A DNA stretch of 64,000 nt from Bacillus paralicheniformis (GCF_001042485.2 NZ_LBMN02000023.1:124001-188000); one strand, 5' to 3'. Numbered from the stretch's first letter, positions 35,127-47,354 are shown. The notes: generated by a model not told the origin, from the letters alone. Translations and numbers: made by a program.

Positions 35127-36329
35127 ATGAGTAAAAGGATTCCTGTAACAGTATTAAGCGGATACCTGGGGGCGGGTAAAACGACGCTGCTGAATCACAT
35201 ATTGCAAAACCGCCAAGGGCTGAAAGTCGCCGTTATCGTTAATGACATGAGCGAAGTCAACATTGATGCCGGGCTTGTCAAGCAAGGCGGCGGCCTGTCG
35301 AGGACGGATGAAAAGCTGGTCGAAATGTCAAACGGCTGCATTTGCTGCACACTCAGAGAGGACTTGCTGGTTGAAGTCGAAAAACTGGCGAAGCAAGGAA
35401 ATATCGATTATATCGTGATCGAATCGACCGGTATCAGCGAACCGATCCCGGTCGCTCAGACGTTCTCTTACATCGACGAAGAATTGGGTATTGATTTGAC
35501 GCGGTTCTGCCGTTTGGACACAATGGTCACGGTGGTCGACGCCAATCGTTTTTGGCACGATTTTCAGTCGGGTGACAGCCTGCTGGACCGGAAAGAGGCT
35601 GTCGGTGAAGAGGATGAACGTGATATCGCCGATCTGCTCATCGATCAAATCGAGTTTTGCGATGTGCTGATTTTGAATAAATGCGACCTTGTCTCCGAGG
35701 AAGATCTGGGAAAGCTTGAGAAAGTGCTGAAAACGTTGCAGCCTAAAGCAAACATCATCAGAGCGGTCAAAGGAGAGGTCGATCCGAAGGTCATCTTAAA
35801 CACCGGTCTTTTCAATTTTGACGAAGCAAGCGGCTCAGCAGGCTGGATCAGGGAATTAAACGAAGGACACCACCAGCATACGCCTGAGACTGAAGAATAC
35901 GGAATATCTTCGTTTGTATACGAAGCGCGCCGTCCTTTTCATACCGAGCGGTTTTATAACTGGATTCATTCGCTGCCGGAAAACGTCGTCAGGGCGAAAG
36001 GAATCGCCTGGTGTGCGACGCGCAACAGCCTTGCCCTTTTGATGTCGCAGGCAGGCCCATCCGTGTCGCTGGAACCGATCTCTTATTGGGTGGCCGCGCT
36101 GTCCAAGGCGGAACAGGAGCAAATCCTCAGACAGAATCCAGAGCTATTAAAAGAATGGAATGAAGAATTCGGAGACCGCCACACAAAGCTCGTCTTTATC
36201 GGATTGGATCTGTCCCCGTCAGAAATTACCGCCGAAGCGGATCGATGCCTTTTGACAGATTCGGAGATGGCGGACGACTGGTCGCTTTTATCTGACCCGT
36301 TCGATTGGCAGATTGAAAGAGCTAGATAA
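35127..36329 (+). CDS. COG0523 GTPase zinc chaperone (YciC/ZigA type)
   Basis: A 400-residue G3E-family GTPase. Walker [12 protein letters not shown] near residue 12-22, the COG0523 metal motif C71-x-C73-C74 ([11 protein letters not shown]), [10 protein letters not shown] near 95-105 and the G4 motif [10 protein letters not shown] near 180. A short His cluster (EGHHQHTPE) lies before the C-terminal domain. Such proteins (YciC in B. subtilis, ZigA elsewhere) use GTP to place zinc in client enzymes under zinc shortage. The perfect Zur box upstream supports this role. AGGAGAATGG precedes ATG. It ends at a strong terminator. Confidence 0.9.
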   Translation: MSKRIPVTVLSGYLGAGKTTLLNHILQNRQGLKVAVIVNDMSEVNIDAGLVKQGGGLSRTDEKLVEMSNGCICCTLREDLLVEVEKLAKQGNIDYIVIESTGISEPIPVAQTFSYIDEELGIDLTRFCRLDTMVTVVDANRFWHDFQSGDSLLDRKEAVGEEDERDIADLLIDQIEFCDVLILNKCDLVSEEDLGKLEKVLKTLQPKANIIRAVKGEVDPKVILNTGLFNFDEASGSAGWIRELNEGHHQHTPETEEYGISSFVYEARRPFHTERFYNWIHSLPENVVRAKGIAWCATRNSLALLMSQAGPSVSLEPISYWVAALSKAEQEQILRQNPELLKEWNEEFGDRHTKLVFIGLDLSPSEITAEADRCLLTDSEMADDWSLLSDPFDWQIERAR

Positions 36330-36345
36330 ATGAATTTCCACATTA

Positions 36346-36378
36346 AGACAAAAGAGATATCTCTTTTGTCTTTTTTTA
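36346..36378 (+). terminator. Terminator after the COG0523 gene
   Basis: A perfect 13-bp stem (AGACAAAAGAGAT with ATCTCTTTTGTCT) followed by a T-run. Confidence 0.85.
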
Positions 36379-36409
36379 TTTCAAACAAACCGGTGTTTTG
36401 TACACCATG

Positions 36410-36438
36410 TTGACATATCAGGAAAGGAATACTAATAT
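36410..36438 (+). promoter_or_regulatory. SigA promoter of the biotin operon
   Basis: TTGACA, 17 nt, TAATAT. The predicted transcription start falls at the left edge of the BirA operator. Confidence 0.8.
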
Positions 36439-36447
36439 TTTATTGTA

Positions 36448-36478
36448 ATGTTAACTTAAATTATTTATAGGTTAACAT
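36448..36478. promoter_or_regulatory. BirA operator of the biotin operon
   Basis: ATGTTAAC, 15 nt, GTTAACAT: an inverted repeat matching the bioO consensus TTGTTAAC-N15-GTTAACAA. Biotin-bound BirA would block transcription of bioW. Confidence 0.88.
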
Positions 36479-36510
36479 ATGAGTGCGGTGTTTAGAGGGG
36501 GGATGAAAGC

Positions 36511-37281
36511 ATGAAGGGAGAAGCGTATTACAGTGTGAGAATGAGAGCCTCCGAGAACGGTCCCCATGAAGAGGGGGGAAAACACATATCCGGAGGAGAG
36601 CGGCTTGCGCCTTTCATCGGTGTAAAGGATGCCGTCAGCGATTTATTGGAAAAAGCATTGTCTCATTCGCGGGGCAAGCCGGACTTTATGCAAATTCGCT
36701 TCGATCTTGTAAACGAACCGATAAAGTTTGTCCAGCCTCTGCGCATTGAAACGAATGAAACAAAATCAGCGGAAGAAGGACAAGCGCTTGCCCGTGAGCT
36801 GATCAGCCGCGCCGGCGTACCGAAAAACGCGGTAGACAAAGCGTTTCAAGGCATTGCCGAATACTCGGACGTAAGGGGCGCCGTTTTGTTTGACATTCAT
36901 TCAGGCCGGAGGATTGACGGAAGAAAACAAAAAGGAGTGCGCGTCTCACGGCTCGATTGGCCGGAAGCCGATTTTCAAATGTGGGCGGCTTTGTGCGGAA
37001 TGCCGCCGAATCCGCGGTTGAAAGAGGCGCTTGCCATCGCTTCTAAGGTATGTGAGCATCCGGCTGTCGTCGCCGAATTATGCTGGTCAGATGACCCTGA
37101 TTACATAACGGGCTATGTTGCCGCTAAAAAGCTGGGTTATCAGCGGATAACAAGGATGAAAGAGCATGGAGACGAGAGCGGCTGCCGGATTTTTTTTGTT
37201 GATGGATTAACAGATATCAAGAGCTGTATAGACGGCTTGGAAAAACAGCCTGTATTCATTCGGTCGGGAGGTAAAACATGA
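36511..37281 (+). CDS. bioW: BioW, 6-carboxyhexanoate-CoA ligase
   Basis: First gene of the biotin operon. BioW activates pimelate to pimeloyl-CoA with ATP. At 256 residues it has the usual length. Family marks: [23 protein letters not shown] at its N-terminus in parts, [20 protein letters not shown], and [13 protein letters not shown] and [16 protein letters not shown] in the second half. GAGGGGGG precedes ATG. Its stop overlaps the next start (ATGA). The BirA operator sits 33 bp upstream, so the operon is shut off by biotin. Confidence 0.93.
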   Translation: MKGEAYYSVRMRASENGPHEEGGKHISGGERLAPFIGVKDAVSDLLEKALSHSRGKPDFMQIRFDLVNEPIKFVQPLRIETNETKSAEEGQALARELISRAGVPKNAVDKAFQGIAEYSDVRGAVLFDIHSGRRIDGRKQKGVRVSRLDWPEADFQMWAALCGMPPNPRLKEALAIASKVCEHPAVVAELCWSDDPDYITGYVAAKKLGYQRITRMKEHGDESGCRIFFVDGLTDIKSCIDGLEKQPVFIRSGGKT

Positions 37282-38613
37282 ATCAATCATTCGTTGAAAA
37301 AAGCAAAAAATATCTTTGGCTGCCTTTTACCCAAATGAAAGACTATGACGAAAACCCGCTGATCATCGAAAGCGGGGAGGGCATCAAACTGAAAGATATC
37401 GACGGCAGGGAGTACTATGACGGATTTTCTTCAGTATGGCTCAATGTCCACGGCCATCGCAAGAAGGAACTGGATGAAGCCATCAATAAACAGCTCGGCA
37501 AAATCGCTCATTCGACATTGCTGGGGATGACAAATGTTCCGGCGACAGAGCTTGCCGAGGTGTTAATCAAGATCACACCGGAAAAGCTGACGCGTGTTTT
37601 TTATTCGGACAGCGGCGCTGCAGCAATGGAAATCGCGCTGAAAATGGCCTTTCAATATTGGAAAAACATCGGCAAGCCGGAGAAACAAAAATTCATTTCG
37701 ATGAAAAACGGCTATCACGGCGATACGATCGGCGCTGTCAGCGTCGGTGCGATCGAGCTCTTCCACCATGTATACGGGCCGCTTATGTTTGAAAGCTTTA
37801 AGGTAAATGTTCCTTACGTGTACCGCTCGAAAAGAGGCAACCCGGACGAGTGCCGCGATGAATGCCTCGCAGAACTCGAACGGCTCCTGAGCGAGCGGCA
37901 CGGTGAGATCGCCGCGCTGTCGGTCGAATCGATGGTCCAAGGGGCATCGGGGATGATCGTGATGCCTGAAGGATATTTGGCAGGCGTCCGGGAGCTTTGT
38001 ACGAAATATGACGTTTTAATGATTGTCGATGAAGTGGCGACAGGATTCGGCCGAACCGGGAAAATGTTTGCCTGTGAGCATGAACGTGTTCAGCCTGACT
38101 TGATGGCGGCTGGAAAGGCCATTACCGGAGGCTATTTGCCGATCGCCGTCACTTTTGCGACAGAGGAAATTTATCAGGCATTTTATGATGACTATGACAA
38201 ACTGAAAACGTTTTTCCACGGCCATTCGTACACGGGGAACCAGCTTGGCTGCGCCGTTGCTCTGGAAAATTTGCGCCTGTTCGAATCGGAAAAAATCGTC
38301 GCTCAAGTTGCGGAAAAGTCGAAAATAGTGGAATCGCTTTTTCATGATCTTGCAGCGCTCCCTCATGTCGGCGACATCCGCCAGCTCGGTTTAATGAGCG
38401 GGATCGAACTCGTTCAGTCGAAAGAAACGAGGCAGCCTTATCCGCCTGAAGAGCGAATCGGATACCGGGTGTCTTTGAAAATGAGGGAGCTTGGCATGCT
38501 GACGAGGCCGCTCGGGGATGTTATCGCATTTCTTCCTCCGCTCGCCAGCACCGCCGATGACCTGAGCGCCATGGTGTCCATTATGAAAGAAGCGATTCAA
38601 GAGGTTACAGGCC

Positions 38614-38624
<11 letters not shown>
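37278..38624 (+). CDS. bioA: BioA/BioK, 7,8-diaminopelargonate aminotransferase
   Basis: PLP enzyme making 7,8-diaminopelargonate from 8-amino-7-oxononanoate, 448 residues. The PLP lysine is K280 in [19 protein letters not shown]; other marks are [15 protein letters not shown] near the start, [16 protein letters not shown], and [19 protein letters not shown]. In B. subtilis this enzyme (also called BioK) uses lysine as amino donor rather than S-adenosylmethionine; this close relative probably does too. It overlaps bioW by 4 nt and bioF by 11 nt. Confidence 0.93.
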
Positions 38625-41467
<2,843 letters not shown>

Positions 41468-41484
41468 CACGGGGGAGATATAAC

Positions 41485-42681
41485 ATGACGACAGAACTGC
41501 ACGAGGCAGGGCCGCGTCTGAAATCGGATTCGGATTTTTGGAGAGATCCATATCTGTTTTACGATAAACTGCGGTCCGTTCATCCTGTATATAAAGGAAC
41601 CGTTTTAAAGCATCTGGGATGGTATGTCACCGGATATGAAGAAGCGGCGGCGATTTTGAGGGACGCGGTATTTAAAAACCGCGTTCCTCTCCCTGAAGCC
41701 TCTACAAAATATGAACAACTTCACGAATTGCAGCGGAATATGATGCTGTTTCAAAATGAGTCTGGCCATAAGCGGATGCGGACGATTGTCGGCAAAGAAT
41801 TCATGCCGCAGAAGACGGCATCTTTCCGTCCTGTTATAGAAGAAATCGTCCATGAATTGCTCGATCAGCTTGAAAACAAGAAGATGGCGGACATGGTATC
41901 CGAATTCGCCTTTCCTTTGGCAAGCCTTATCATTGCCGACATGCTCGGCGTCCCCGCAGAGGAGAGATATCAATTCAGGCAATGGACGGCGGATCTCATT
42001 CAAACGATCGATTTGACCCGCACACGAAAGGTGCTGGCAAAAGGCGGGGATACCGTTGCCAAGCTGACGGCGTATTTTAAAGATTTGATTGAAAAGCGAA
42101 AAGCTCATCCTTCTCAAGACCTGATCAGCACATTCGCCGGTCATGAGCAGCTCGCCGAAGATGAAGTTCTTGCGACGTGCATTCTGCTTGTGATTGCCGG
42201 GCACGAGACGACGGTCAACCTTTTGACGAACGGATTGTTTTTGCTCATGAACCATCCCGGCCAGCTCAGCGCGCTGAAAGAAAATCCGCTGCTGATTGAG
42301 TCAGCCGTTGAAGAATGCCTGCGCTATGAAAGTCCGACACAGCTGACAGCGCGCACCGCGTCAGAGGACTGTGAAATCAACGGGAAGATCATCAAAAAAG
42401 GAGAGCACGTATACATCCTTTTAGGCGCCGCCAACCGCGATCCGAAGATATTTCAAAATCCGCATGTATTTGACATCACGAGAAAACCGAATCCGCACCT
42501 TGCCTTTGGAGCCGGTGCACACGTATGTTTAGGCTCGGCATTGGCGCGGCTCGAAGCGCAAATTGCCATTCCCGCATTGTTGGAGCGGCTGCCTAAGTTG
42601 AAGCTTGCTTCAACAGACATTCCATTTCGCAGGTTAATCGGCTTTAGATCGCTGGCCGAGCTGCCTGTCATTCTCAATTAA
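41485..42681 (+). CDS. bioI: BioI, cytochrome P450 (CYP107H) for pimelate formation
   Basis: Cytochrome P450 of 398 residues, last gene of the operon. The haem Cys is C348 in FGAGAHVCLGSALARLE; the I-helix motif is VIAGHETTVNLL and the K-helix ExxR is EECLRYES. BioI cleaves fatty acyl chains, preferably on acyl carrier protein, to pimeloyl units. Together with BioW it feeds BioF. GGGGGAGA precedes ATG, 17 nt after bioB. In B. subtilis the operon continues with ytbQ; here it ends at a terminator. Confidence 0.93.
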   Translation: MTTELHEAGPRLKSDSDFWRDPYLFYDKLRSVHPVYKGTVLKHLGWYVTGYEEAAAILRDAVFKNRVPLPEASTKYEQLHELQRNMMLFQNESGHKRMRTIVGKEFMPQKTASFRPVIEEIVHELLDQLENKKMADMVSEFAFPLASLIIADMLGVPAEERYQFRQWTADLIQTIDLTRTRKVLAKGGDTVAKLTAYFKDLIEKRKAHPSQDLISTFAGHEQLAEDEVLATCILLVIAGHETTVNLLTNGLFLLMNHPGQLSALKENPLLIESAVEECLRYESPTQLTARTASEDCEINGKIIKKGEHVYILLGAANRDPKIFQNPHVFDITRKPNPHLAFGAGAHVCLGSALARLEAQIAIPALLERLPKLKLASTDIPFRRLIGFRSLAELPVILN

Positions 42682-42688
42682 AGACAAA

Positions 42689-42720
42689 AAAGGGCTGGCT
42701 TACAGGTGCCGGCCCTTTTT
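42689..42720. terminator. Terminator of the biotin operon
   Basis: AAAGGGC-GGC / GCC-GCCCTTT stem, then a T-run; it also touches the end of the converging channel gene. Confidence 0.8.
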
Positions 42721-43549
42721 AATCTTTCTTTTCATTTTGCGTGATATAGGTTTCCAGAAGCGCTTTTAATTCTTTAACCTCCGCGCGCAGTTCTTTGATT
42801 TCTTTTGTATCCTCTTTCAGCTCGCCTGTCTCATCTTCTATTTCCTGAGAAATTTTTTGTGCATTATTCACGATTTCCCCGACGATCAAGTTGATCATAA
42901 TGAAAGTCGCAATGATGATAAATGAAACGAAATAGAGCCATGACCAGCCGCTCTCGGCAAAAATCGGCCTGAATATGCCGCTTGCCCACGATTCGAGCGT
43001 AAAGGTTTGGAACAGTGTCAGAAGGCTGAGCTGCAGGTTGCCGAAGTATTCCGGCGCGATAGCAGAAAAGAACATCGTACCGATGACGGCGTACACATAA
43101 AAAATGATGCTCATCAGAATAATGACGCTGCTGATAGTCGGAATCGCCATAAACAGCGCATTGACGATCCTTCTTAATGAGGGAACGGAAGTGATCGTCC
43201 GCAGCACCCGCAGCACCCGGAAGATACGGAGAACGCTGACGAAATTCGTATTGTAAAGAATCAAACTGCCGGCGACGATTACGAAGTCAAAAACGTTCCA
43301 GTTGTTTTTAAAAAAGTGCTGTTTTTGAACGAATAGTTTAAGAGATAGTTCGATGACAAATATCGTTAAAAACAAACAATCCACAATAAAAAATACTTTT
43401 TGATAAGGTTTAAAGAAAGCGTAAGTTTCCAAACCGATCGAGATGGCATTCAACACAATGACCGTCGTTATGAATGACTGAAACAGCCGGCTTTCAATCA
43501 ATGCCGAAACTTTACTTTGAACTGAAAATCGATTTTGATGAGTGTTCAC
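42719..43549 (-). CDS. Voltage-gated sodium channel, NaChBac family
   Basis: A 276-residue six-segment ion channel subunit. The S4 voltage sensor has four arginines spaced by three (R108, R111, R114, R117 in LRIFRVLRVLRTI). The selectivity filter is TLESWAS (residues 184-190), the filter of NaChBac-type sodium channels. S6 (FIIIATFIMINLIVGEIVNNAQ) is followed by a C-terminal coiled coil (KELRAEVKELKALLETY) that holds the tetramer. The start is a GTG with AGGAGG rather far (13 nt) upstream, so translation may be weak. Such channels are linked to motility and pH response in alkaliphilic bacilli. Confidence 0.9.
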   Translation of the reverse strand: MNTHQNRFSVQSKVSALIESRLFQSFITTVIVLNAISIGLETYAFFKPYQKVFFIVDCLFLTIFVIELSLKLFVQKQHFFKNNWNVFDFVIVAGSLILYNTNFVSVLRIFRVLRVLRTITSVPSLRRIVNALFMAIPTISSVIILMSIIFYVYAVIGTMFFSAIAPEYFGNLQLSLLTLFQTFTLESWASGIFRPIFAESGWSWLYFVSFIIIATFIMINLIVGEIVNNAQKISQEIEDETGELKEDTKEIKELRAEVKELKALLETYITQNEKKD

Positions 43550-43652
43550 TCTGATTATTTGTCCTCCTGTTTAGTTGTCCATTCTATGATACGTTACAGC
43601 AGCAGGATGATGTCAAGTCAGTTCTTTTTTTTGTATCGAAAAAAACTTAACG

Positions 43653-43681
43653 TTTACGTAAAAGTATAATAGTAGTATAAT
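43653..43681 (+). promoter_or_regulatory. SigA promoter of yfmP
   Basis: TTTACG, 17 nt, TATAAT. A second TATAAT lies 11 bp upstream of the first. The spacer is not the 19 nt usual for MerR-activated promoters. Confidence 0.55.
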
Positions 43682-43714
43682 AGAAAAGAAGAAAAATCTC
43701 GGGGGGATATGGAC

Positions 43715-44137
43715 GTGGAGTGGATGAAGATTGATCAAATGGCCAAGCGAAGCGGCCTGACGAAAAGAACGATCCGCTTTTACGAAGAAATCGGTCTGCT
43801 TTCTTCACCGAAGCGGACGGAAGGCGGTGTCCGTCTTTACTCTGAAGACGATCTTGAAGAGCTTGAAAGAGTGATCAGCGCGAAGGAAGTGCTGGGATTC
43901 TCGCTGCAGGAGCTCCAGCAGTTCATGGAAACGGGCAAGCACTTGGAGATGAATAAAGAAGGATACCTTTTATCGCTGGACAAACGGGAACGAAAAGAAA
44001 AGCTCGAAGACATTCAGAGGATGCTGAATGAACAGATGAGAATGATTGATGAAAAGATTGAAAAATTTCAATCATTCAAGAAGCGCTTGGAGGCTATGCA
44101 GGCAAAAGCCGAGAATGCGCTTGAATCAATTGATTAA
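43715..44137 (+). CDS. yfmP: MerR-family regulator YfmP
   Basis: A MerR regulator of about 140 residues. The HTH and wing are KIDQMAKRSGLTKRTIRFYEE then GLLSSPKRTEGGVRLYSEDD; the remainder is a long dimerisation coiled coil (RKEKLEDIQRMLNEQMRMIDEK). No Cys is present, so it is not a metal sensor of the classic kind. I prefer the GTG at 43715, 8 nt after GGGGGG; the ATG at 43709 is only 2 nt from it. In B. subtilis YfmP controls the transporter YfmO next door, and the order is the same here. Confidence 0.88.
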   Translation: MEWMKIDQMAKRSGLTKRTIRFYEEIGLLSSPKRTEGGVRLYSEDDLEELERVISAKEVLGFSLQELQQFMETGKHLEMNKEGYLLSLDKRERKEKLEDIQRMLNEQMRMIDEKIEKFQSFKKRLEAMQAKAENALESID

Positions 44138-44144
44138 ACAAGAA

Positions 44145-44172
44145 AAACGCTATTTTTATAGCGTTTCTTTAT
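44145..44172 (+). terminator. Hairpin between yfmP and yfmO
   Basis: AAACGCTAT / ATAGCGTTT stem with a TTTT loop and a T-rich tail. It looks like a terminator between regulator and transporter genes. Confidence 0.6.
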
Positions 44173-44196
44173 TTGCAAAGAAAGGTTTGATAGATC

Positions 44197-45381
44197 ATGA
44201 ATGAACAACCACCTGAGAACTCAAGTATGTTTAAACAGCCAAAAGCGGTCTGGGCCGTGGCCTTTGCTTGCGTGATCTCGTTTATGGGGATCGGGCTTGT
44301 CGATCCGATTCTGCCGGCGATTGCGCGGCAGCTGCATGCTTCCCCCAGCCAAGTTTCGCTTTTATTTACAAGCTATCTGCTAGTCACAGGTTTCGCCATG
44401 CTTTTATCAGGCGCCGTATCGAGCCGGATTGGGGCAAAGCTGACGTTAATCAGCGGCTTGATCCTGATCATCGTTTTTGCAGGCTTGGGCGGGCTTTCGC
44501 ATTCCATTTCTCAGCTCGTCGGCTTTCGCGGCGGCTGGGGACTCGGAAACGCCATGTTTATCTCAACTGCGCTTGCCGTCATTGTCAGCGTGGCATCTGG
44601 CGGAAGCGCAAAAGCCATTATTTTGTATGAGGCGGCTTTGGGATTGGGCATTTCGGTTGGACCGCTTGCCGGTGGAGAGCTTGGCACAATATCGTGGAGA
44701 GCGCCGTTTTTCGGCGTATCGGTTTTAATGGCGGCCGCTCTTTTGGCCATCTTTTTTCTTTTGCCGCCTGTCCAAAAGCCGCGGAAGAAAATTTCCGTCA
44801 GCGCGCCGATCAAAGCGCTTCGTTATAAAGGGCTATTGACGCTTTCAGGCGCCGCATTCTTATATAACTTCGGTTTCTTCACCCTGCTTGCATATTCGCC
44901 GTTTGTTCTTGACTTAAATGAACGGGGCCTCGGCTACGTCTTTTTCGGCTGGGGGCTGTTTCTTGCGATCACTTCCGTTTTCATCGCTCCGGCCGTACAG
45001 CGGATCTTTGGAACCGTCCGCTCGCTGATCTTTCTGTTTATGCTGTTTGCAGCTGATTTGCTCGCGATCGGGATTTGGACGGAGCACATGGCGCTCGTCA
45101 TCGGGGCGATCATCATAGCCGGAGGGATTCTGGGCATGATCAATACGATTTTGACAACAGCGGTGATGGAAGCTGCGCCTGTCGAACGGTCTGTCGCTTC
45201 ATCTGCCTACAGCTCCATCCGGTTCATCGGCGGGGCCATTGCGCCTTGGATCGCCGGTGTGTTAGCCGATCATTTTACTGCGCATACTCCCTATTTTGCA
45301 GGATGCATCGCCGTGCTTGCCGGCATGGCCGTTTTGACTGGAGGCCGCCGTTATTTGGCAGGCATCAAAGCCGGTCATTAA
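44197..45381 (+). CDS. yfmO: MFS efflux transporter YfmO
   Basis: A 394-residue major facilitator with 12 membrane segments. The N-terminal half has GLVDPILPAIARQLHASPSQ and the loop SSRIGAKLTLISGL; the motif C region GLGISVGPLAGGELGTISWRAPF marks drug:H+ antiporters. It lies 60 bp after yfmP in the same direction, as in B. subtilis, where YfmO is a predicted multidrug or metal efflux pump under YfmP control. AAAGGTTTG precedes ATG. Confidence 0.9.
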   Translation: MNEQPPENSSMFKQPKAVWAVAFACVISFMGIGLVDPILPAIARQLHASPSQVSLLFTSYLLVTGFAMLLSGAVSSRIGAKLTLISGLILIIVFAGLGGLSHSISQLVGFRGGWGLGNAMFISTALAVIVSVASGGSAKAIILYEAALGLGISVGPLAGGELGTISWRAPFFGVSVLMAAALLAIFFLLPPVQKPRKKISVSAPIKALRYKGLLTLSGAAFLYNFGFFTLLAYSPFVLDLNERGLGYVFFGWGLFLAITSVFIAPAVQRIFGTVRSLIFLFMLFAADLLAIGIWTEHMALVIGAIIIAGGILGMINTILTTAVMEAAPVERSVASSAYSSIRFIGGAIAPWIAGVLADHFTAHTPYFAGCIAVLAGMAVLTGGRRYLAGIKAGH

Positions 45382-45395
45382 TGAAATCAGCGTGT

Positions 45396-45539
45396 CGAGA
45401 AACCCTCGCATTCGTTGTCAGGCCTGCGCGTCGGTGCTCACGAATAGAGGAAGGATCGGCGACTAACCGCCCAGGCGTCCTGCCTGAACGTCGCCGTCAT
45501 CACCTCCTGTGAAAGTCCGCTCCGATGCTCGGCCTTCCT
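45396..45539. ncRNA. Possible structured RNA downstream of yfmO
   Basis: Several nested inverted repeats in a GC-rich gap: CGAG/CTCG (45396/45405), ATTCGT/ACGAAT (45410/45440), AGGAAGG/CCTTCCT (45448/45533) enclosing GGCGAC/GTCGCC (45458/45490) and CAGGC/GCCTG (45472/45482). The gap has no ORF with a proper ribosome site. It may be a structured RNA, or a degraded element. Confidence 0.35.
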
Positions 45540-45573
45540 AGACTGCAAAGGTTTTCAATCACGCAGAAAGGAT

Positions 45574-45613
45574 GACAAAATCCTAAAACAAAAAGCCGTT
45601 TTGGGATTTTGTC
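45574..45613. other. Long 16-bp hairpin
   Basis: GACAAAATCCTAAAAC pairs with GTTTTGGGATTTTGTC, with one wobble pair, around an 8-nt loop. It has no T-run, so it is not a standard terminator. Confidence 0.5.
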
Positions 45614-45622
45614 AACAATCTG

Positions 45623-45658
45623 AAAGCTTGTTTCCCTAAAAGGAAACAAGCTTTTTTT
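45623..45658 (+). terminator. Terminator between yfmO and yfmM
   Basis: A perfect 13-bp stem (AAAGCTTGTTTCC with GGAAACAAGCTTT) and a T-run. It lies right at the tail of the converging yfmM gene. Confidence 0.8.
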
Positions 45659-45660
45659 GT

Positions 45661-47217
45661 TTATAAAACTTTCGTTGTCCATGACTCGCAATTCCATGTT
45701 TCTGTCGCGATGTCCATATAGAATTCAGGTTCGTGAGAGATGAGCAGGACGGAGCCTTTGTATTCTTTCAAAGCTCTTTTTAATTCTTCTTTTGCTTCAA
45801 CATCAAGGTGGTTTGTCGGTTCATCGAGTACAAGCAGGTTCGTTTCCGAATTGATAAGCTTGCATAGTCTGACTTTTGCTTTTTCCCCGCCGCTTAATAC
45901 GGATACCCTGCTTTCGATATGCTTTGTCGTCAGTCCGCACTTCGCCAGAGCCGCGCGGATTTCGTACTGTGTAAAGGACGGAAAATCGTTCCACACTTCT
46001 TCTATGCATGTGTTGTTGTTGGTCTCTTTGACTTCCTGCTCGAAATAGCCGATATGAAGGTGTTCGCCGCGTTCGACTTCTCCCGACAGCGGTGAAATTT
46101 CACCCAGAAGGCTTTTCAGCAATGTCGTTTTTCCGATGCCGTTGGCTCCGTACAGAGCGATCTTTTGGCCCCGCTCCATTCTCAAGTTCAGCGGACGGGA
46201 CAGCGGCTCGTCATAGCCGATGACGAGCTCTTTCGTTTCAAAAATCAGCTTTCCGGATGTTCTTGCTTGTTTAAAATGAAATTCAGGCTTCGGTTTTTCC
46301 GACGGGAGCTCGATCATATCCATTTTATCGAGCTTTTTTTGCCGGGACATCGCCATATTTCTTGTGCTGACGCGCGCTTTGTTGCGGGCGACGAAATCTT
46401 TCAGCTCCGAAATCTCCTGCTGCTGTTTCTTGTAGGCTGCTTCAAGCTGCTGTTTTTTCACTTCGTATACTTCGCGGAATTGGTTGTAGTCGCCGACATA
46501 GCGGGTCAGCTCCTGGTTTTCCACATGGTAGATCAAATTAATGACGCTGTTTAAAAACGGAATGTCGTGAGAAATCAAAATAAAGGCGTTCTCGTACTCC
46601 TGCAAATAGCGTTTCAGCCATTCGATATGCTGTTCGTCCAGGTAGTTTGTCGGCTCATCGAGCAGCAGGATGTCAGGCTTTTCCAAGAGCAGTTTAGCAA
46701 GCAGCACCTTTGTCCGCTGGCCGCCGCTCAAATCCGCGACATCCCTGTCAAGGCCGAGATCGTTAAGCCCGAGGCCGCGGGCGATTTCTTCAACTTTTGC
46801 GTCAATCGCGTAAAAGTCGTTGTTGGTCAGGGCGTCCTGGATCGTTCCGACTTCTTCGAGAAGCTTTTCAAGCTCATCGGGGTCAGCCTCGCCCATTTTT
46901 GTGTAGATGGCATTCATTTCTTCTTCCATCGCAAATAAATAATGGAAAGCGTTTCTCAGCACGTCGCGGATTGTTTGTCCGCGCTCAAGTGATGTATGCT
47001 GGTCAAGATAGCCGACCCGGACCTTTTTGGACCATTCGACTTTTCCTTCGTCAGGCTCAAGTTTCCCTGTAATGATATTCATGAAGGTCGATTTTCCTTC
47101 GCCGTTTGCTCCGATGAGACCGACATGTTCGCCTTTCAGCAAGCGAAAGGATATATCATGAAAGATCGCCCGGTCGCCAAAACCGTGGCTCAGCTTTGTG
47201 ACTGTAAGTAAACTCAT
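45661..47217 (-). CDS. yfmM: ABC-F protein YfmM
   Basis: A 518-residue ABC-F ATPase, the length of B. subtilis YfmM. Two cassettes: Walker A GANGEGKST (about 40) with LSGGQRTKVLLAKLL and LLDEPTNYLD; then GANGIGKTT (about 355) with LSGGEKAKVRLCKLI and VLDEPTNHLD. The interdomain arm is charged, and the protein has no C-terminal extension, which separates it from YfmR. ABC-F proteins act on ribosomes. I use ATG 47217, with GAGGTG 6 nt upstream; the TTG at 47226 lies closer to that site. It is divergent from yfmL. Confidence 0.92.
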   Translation of the reverse strand: MSLLTVTKLSHGFGDRAIFHDISFRLLKGEHVGLIGANGEGKSTFMNIITGKLEPDEGKVEWSKKVRVGYLDQHTSLERGQTIRDVLRNAFHYLFAMEEEMNAIYTKMGEADPDELEKLLEEVGTIQDALTNNDFYAIDAKVEEIARGLGLNDLGLDRDVADLSGGQRTKVLLAKLLLEKPDILLLDEPTNYLDEQHIEWLKRYLQEYENAFILISHDIPFLNSVINLIYHVENQELTRYVGDYNQFREVYEVKKQQLEAAYKKQQQEISELKDFVARNKARVSTRNMAMSRQKKLDKMDMIELPSEKPKPEFHFKQARTSGKLIFETKELVIGYDEPLSRPLNLRMERGQKIALYGANGIGKTTLLKSLLGEISPLSGEVERGEHLHIGYFEQEVKETNNNTCIEEVWNDFPSFTQYEIRAALAKCGLTTKHIESRVSVLSGGEKAKVRLCKLINSETNLLVLDEPTNHLDVEAKEELKRALKEYKGSVLLISHEPEFYMDIATETWNCESWTTKVL

Positions 47218-47354
47218 GTTTTGCACCTCAAAAAATATAATCTGTATTCTATAAGATTATATCGAATTCAGAGGGAACAATAAAAGAAAAATTGCGCAGC
47301 CGCTTTTGTTTTGAGATACTAGGAGCAGAATCAACCTGATAAAAGGAGAAAAAC

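Noticed and set aside
46165-46938. Long plus-strand frames antisense to yfmM
   Set aside because: They lie opposite a complete ABC-F gene, have skewed composition and no start signals.
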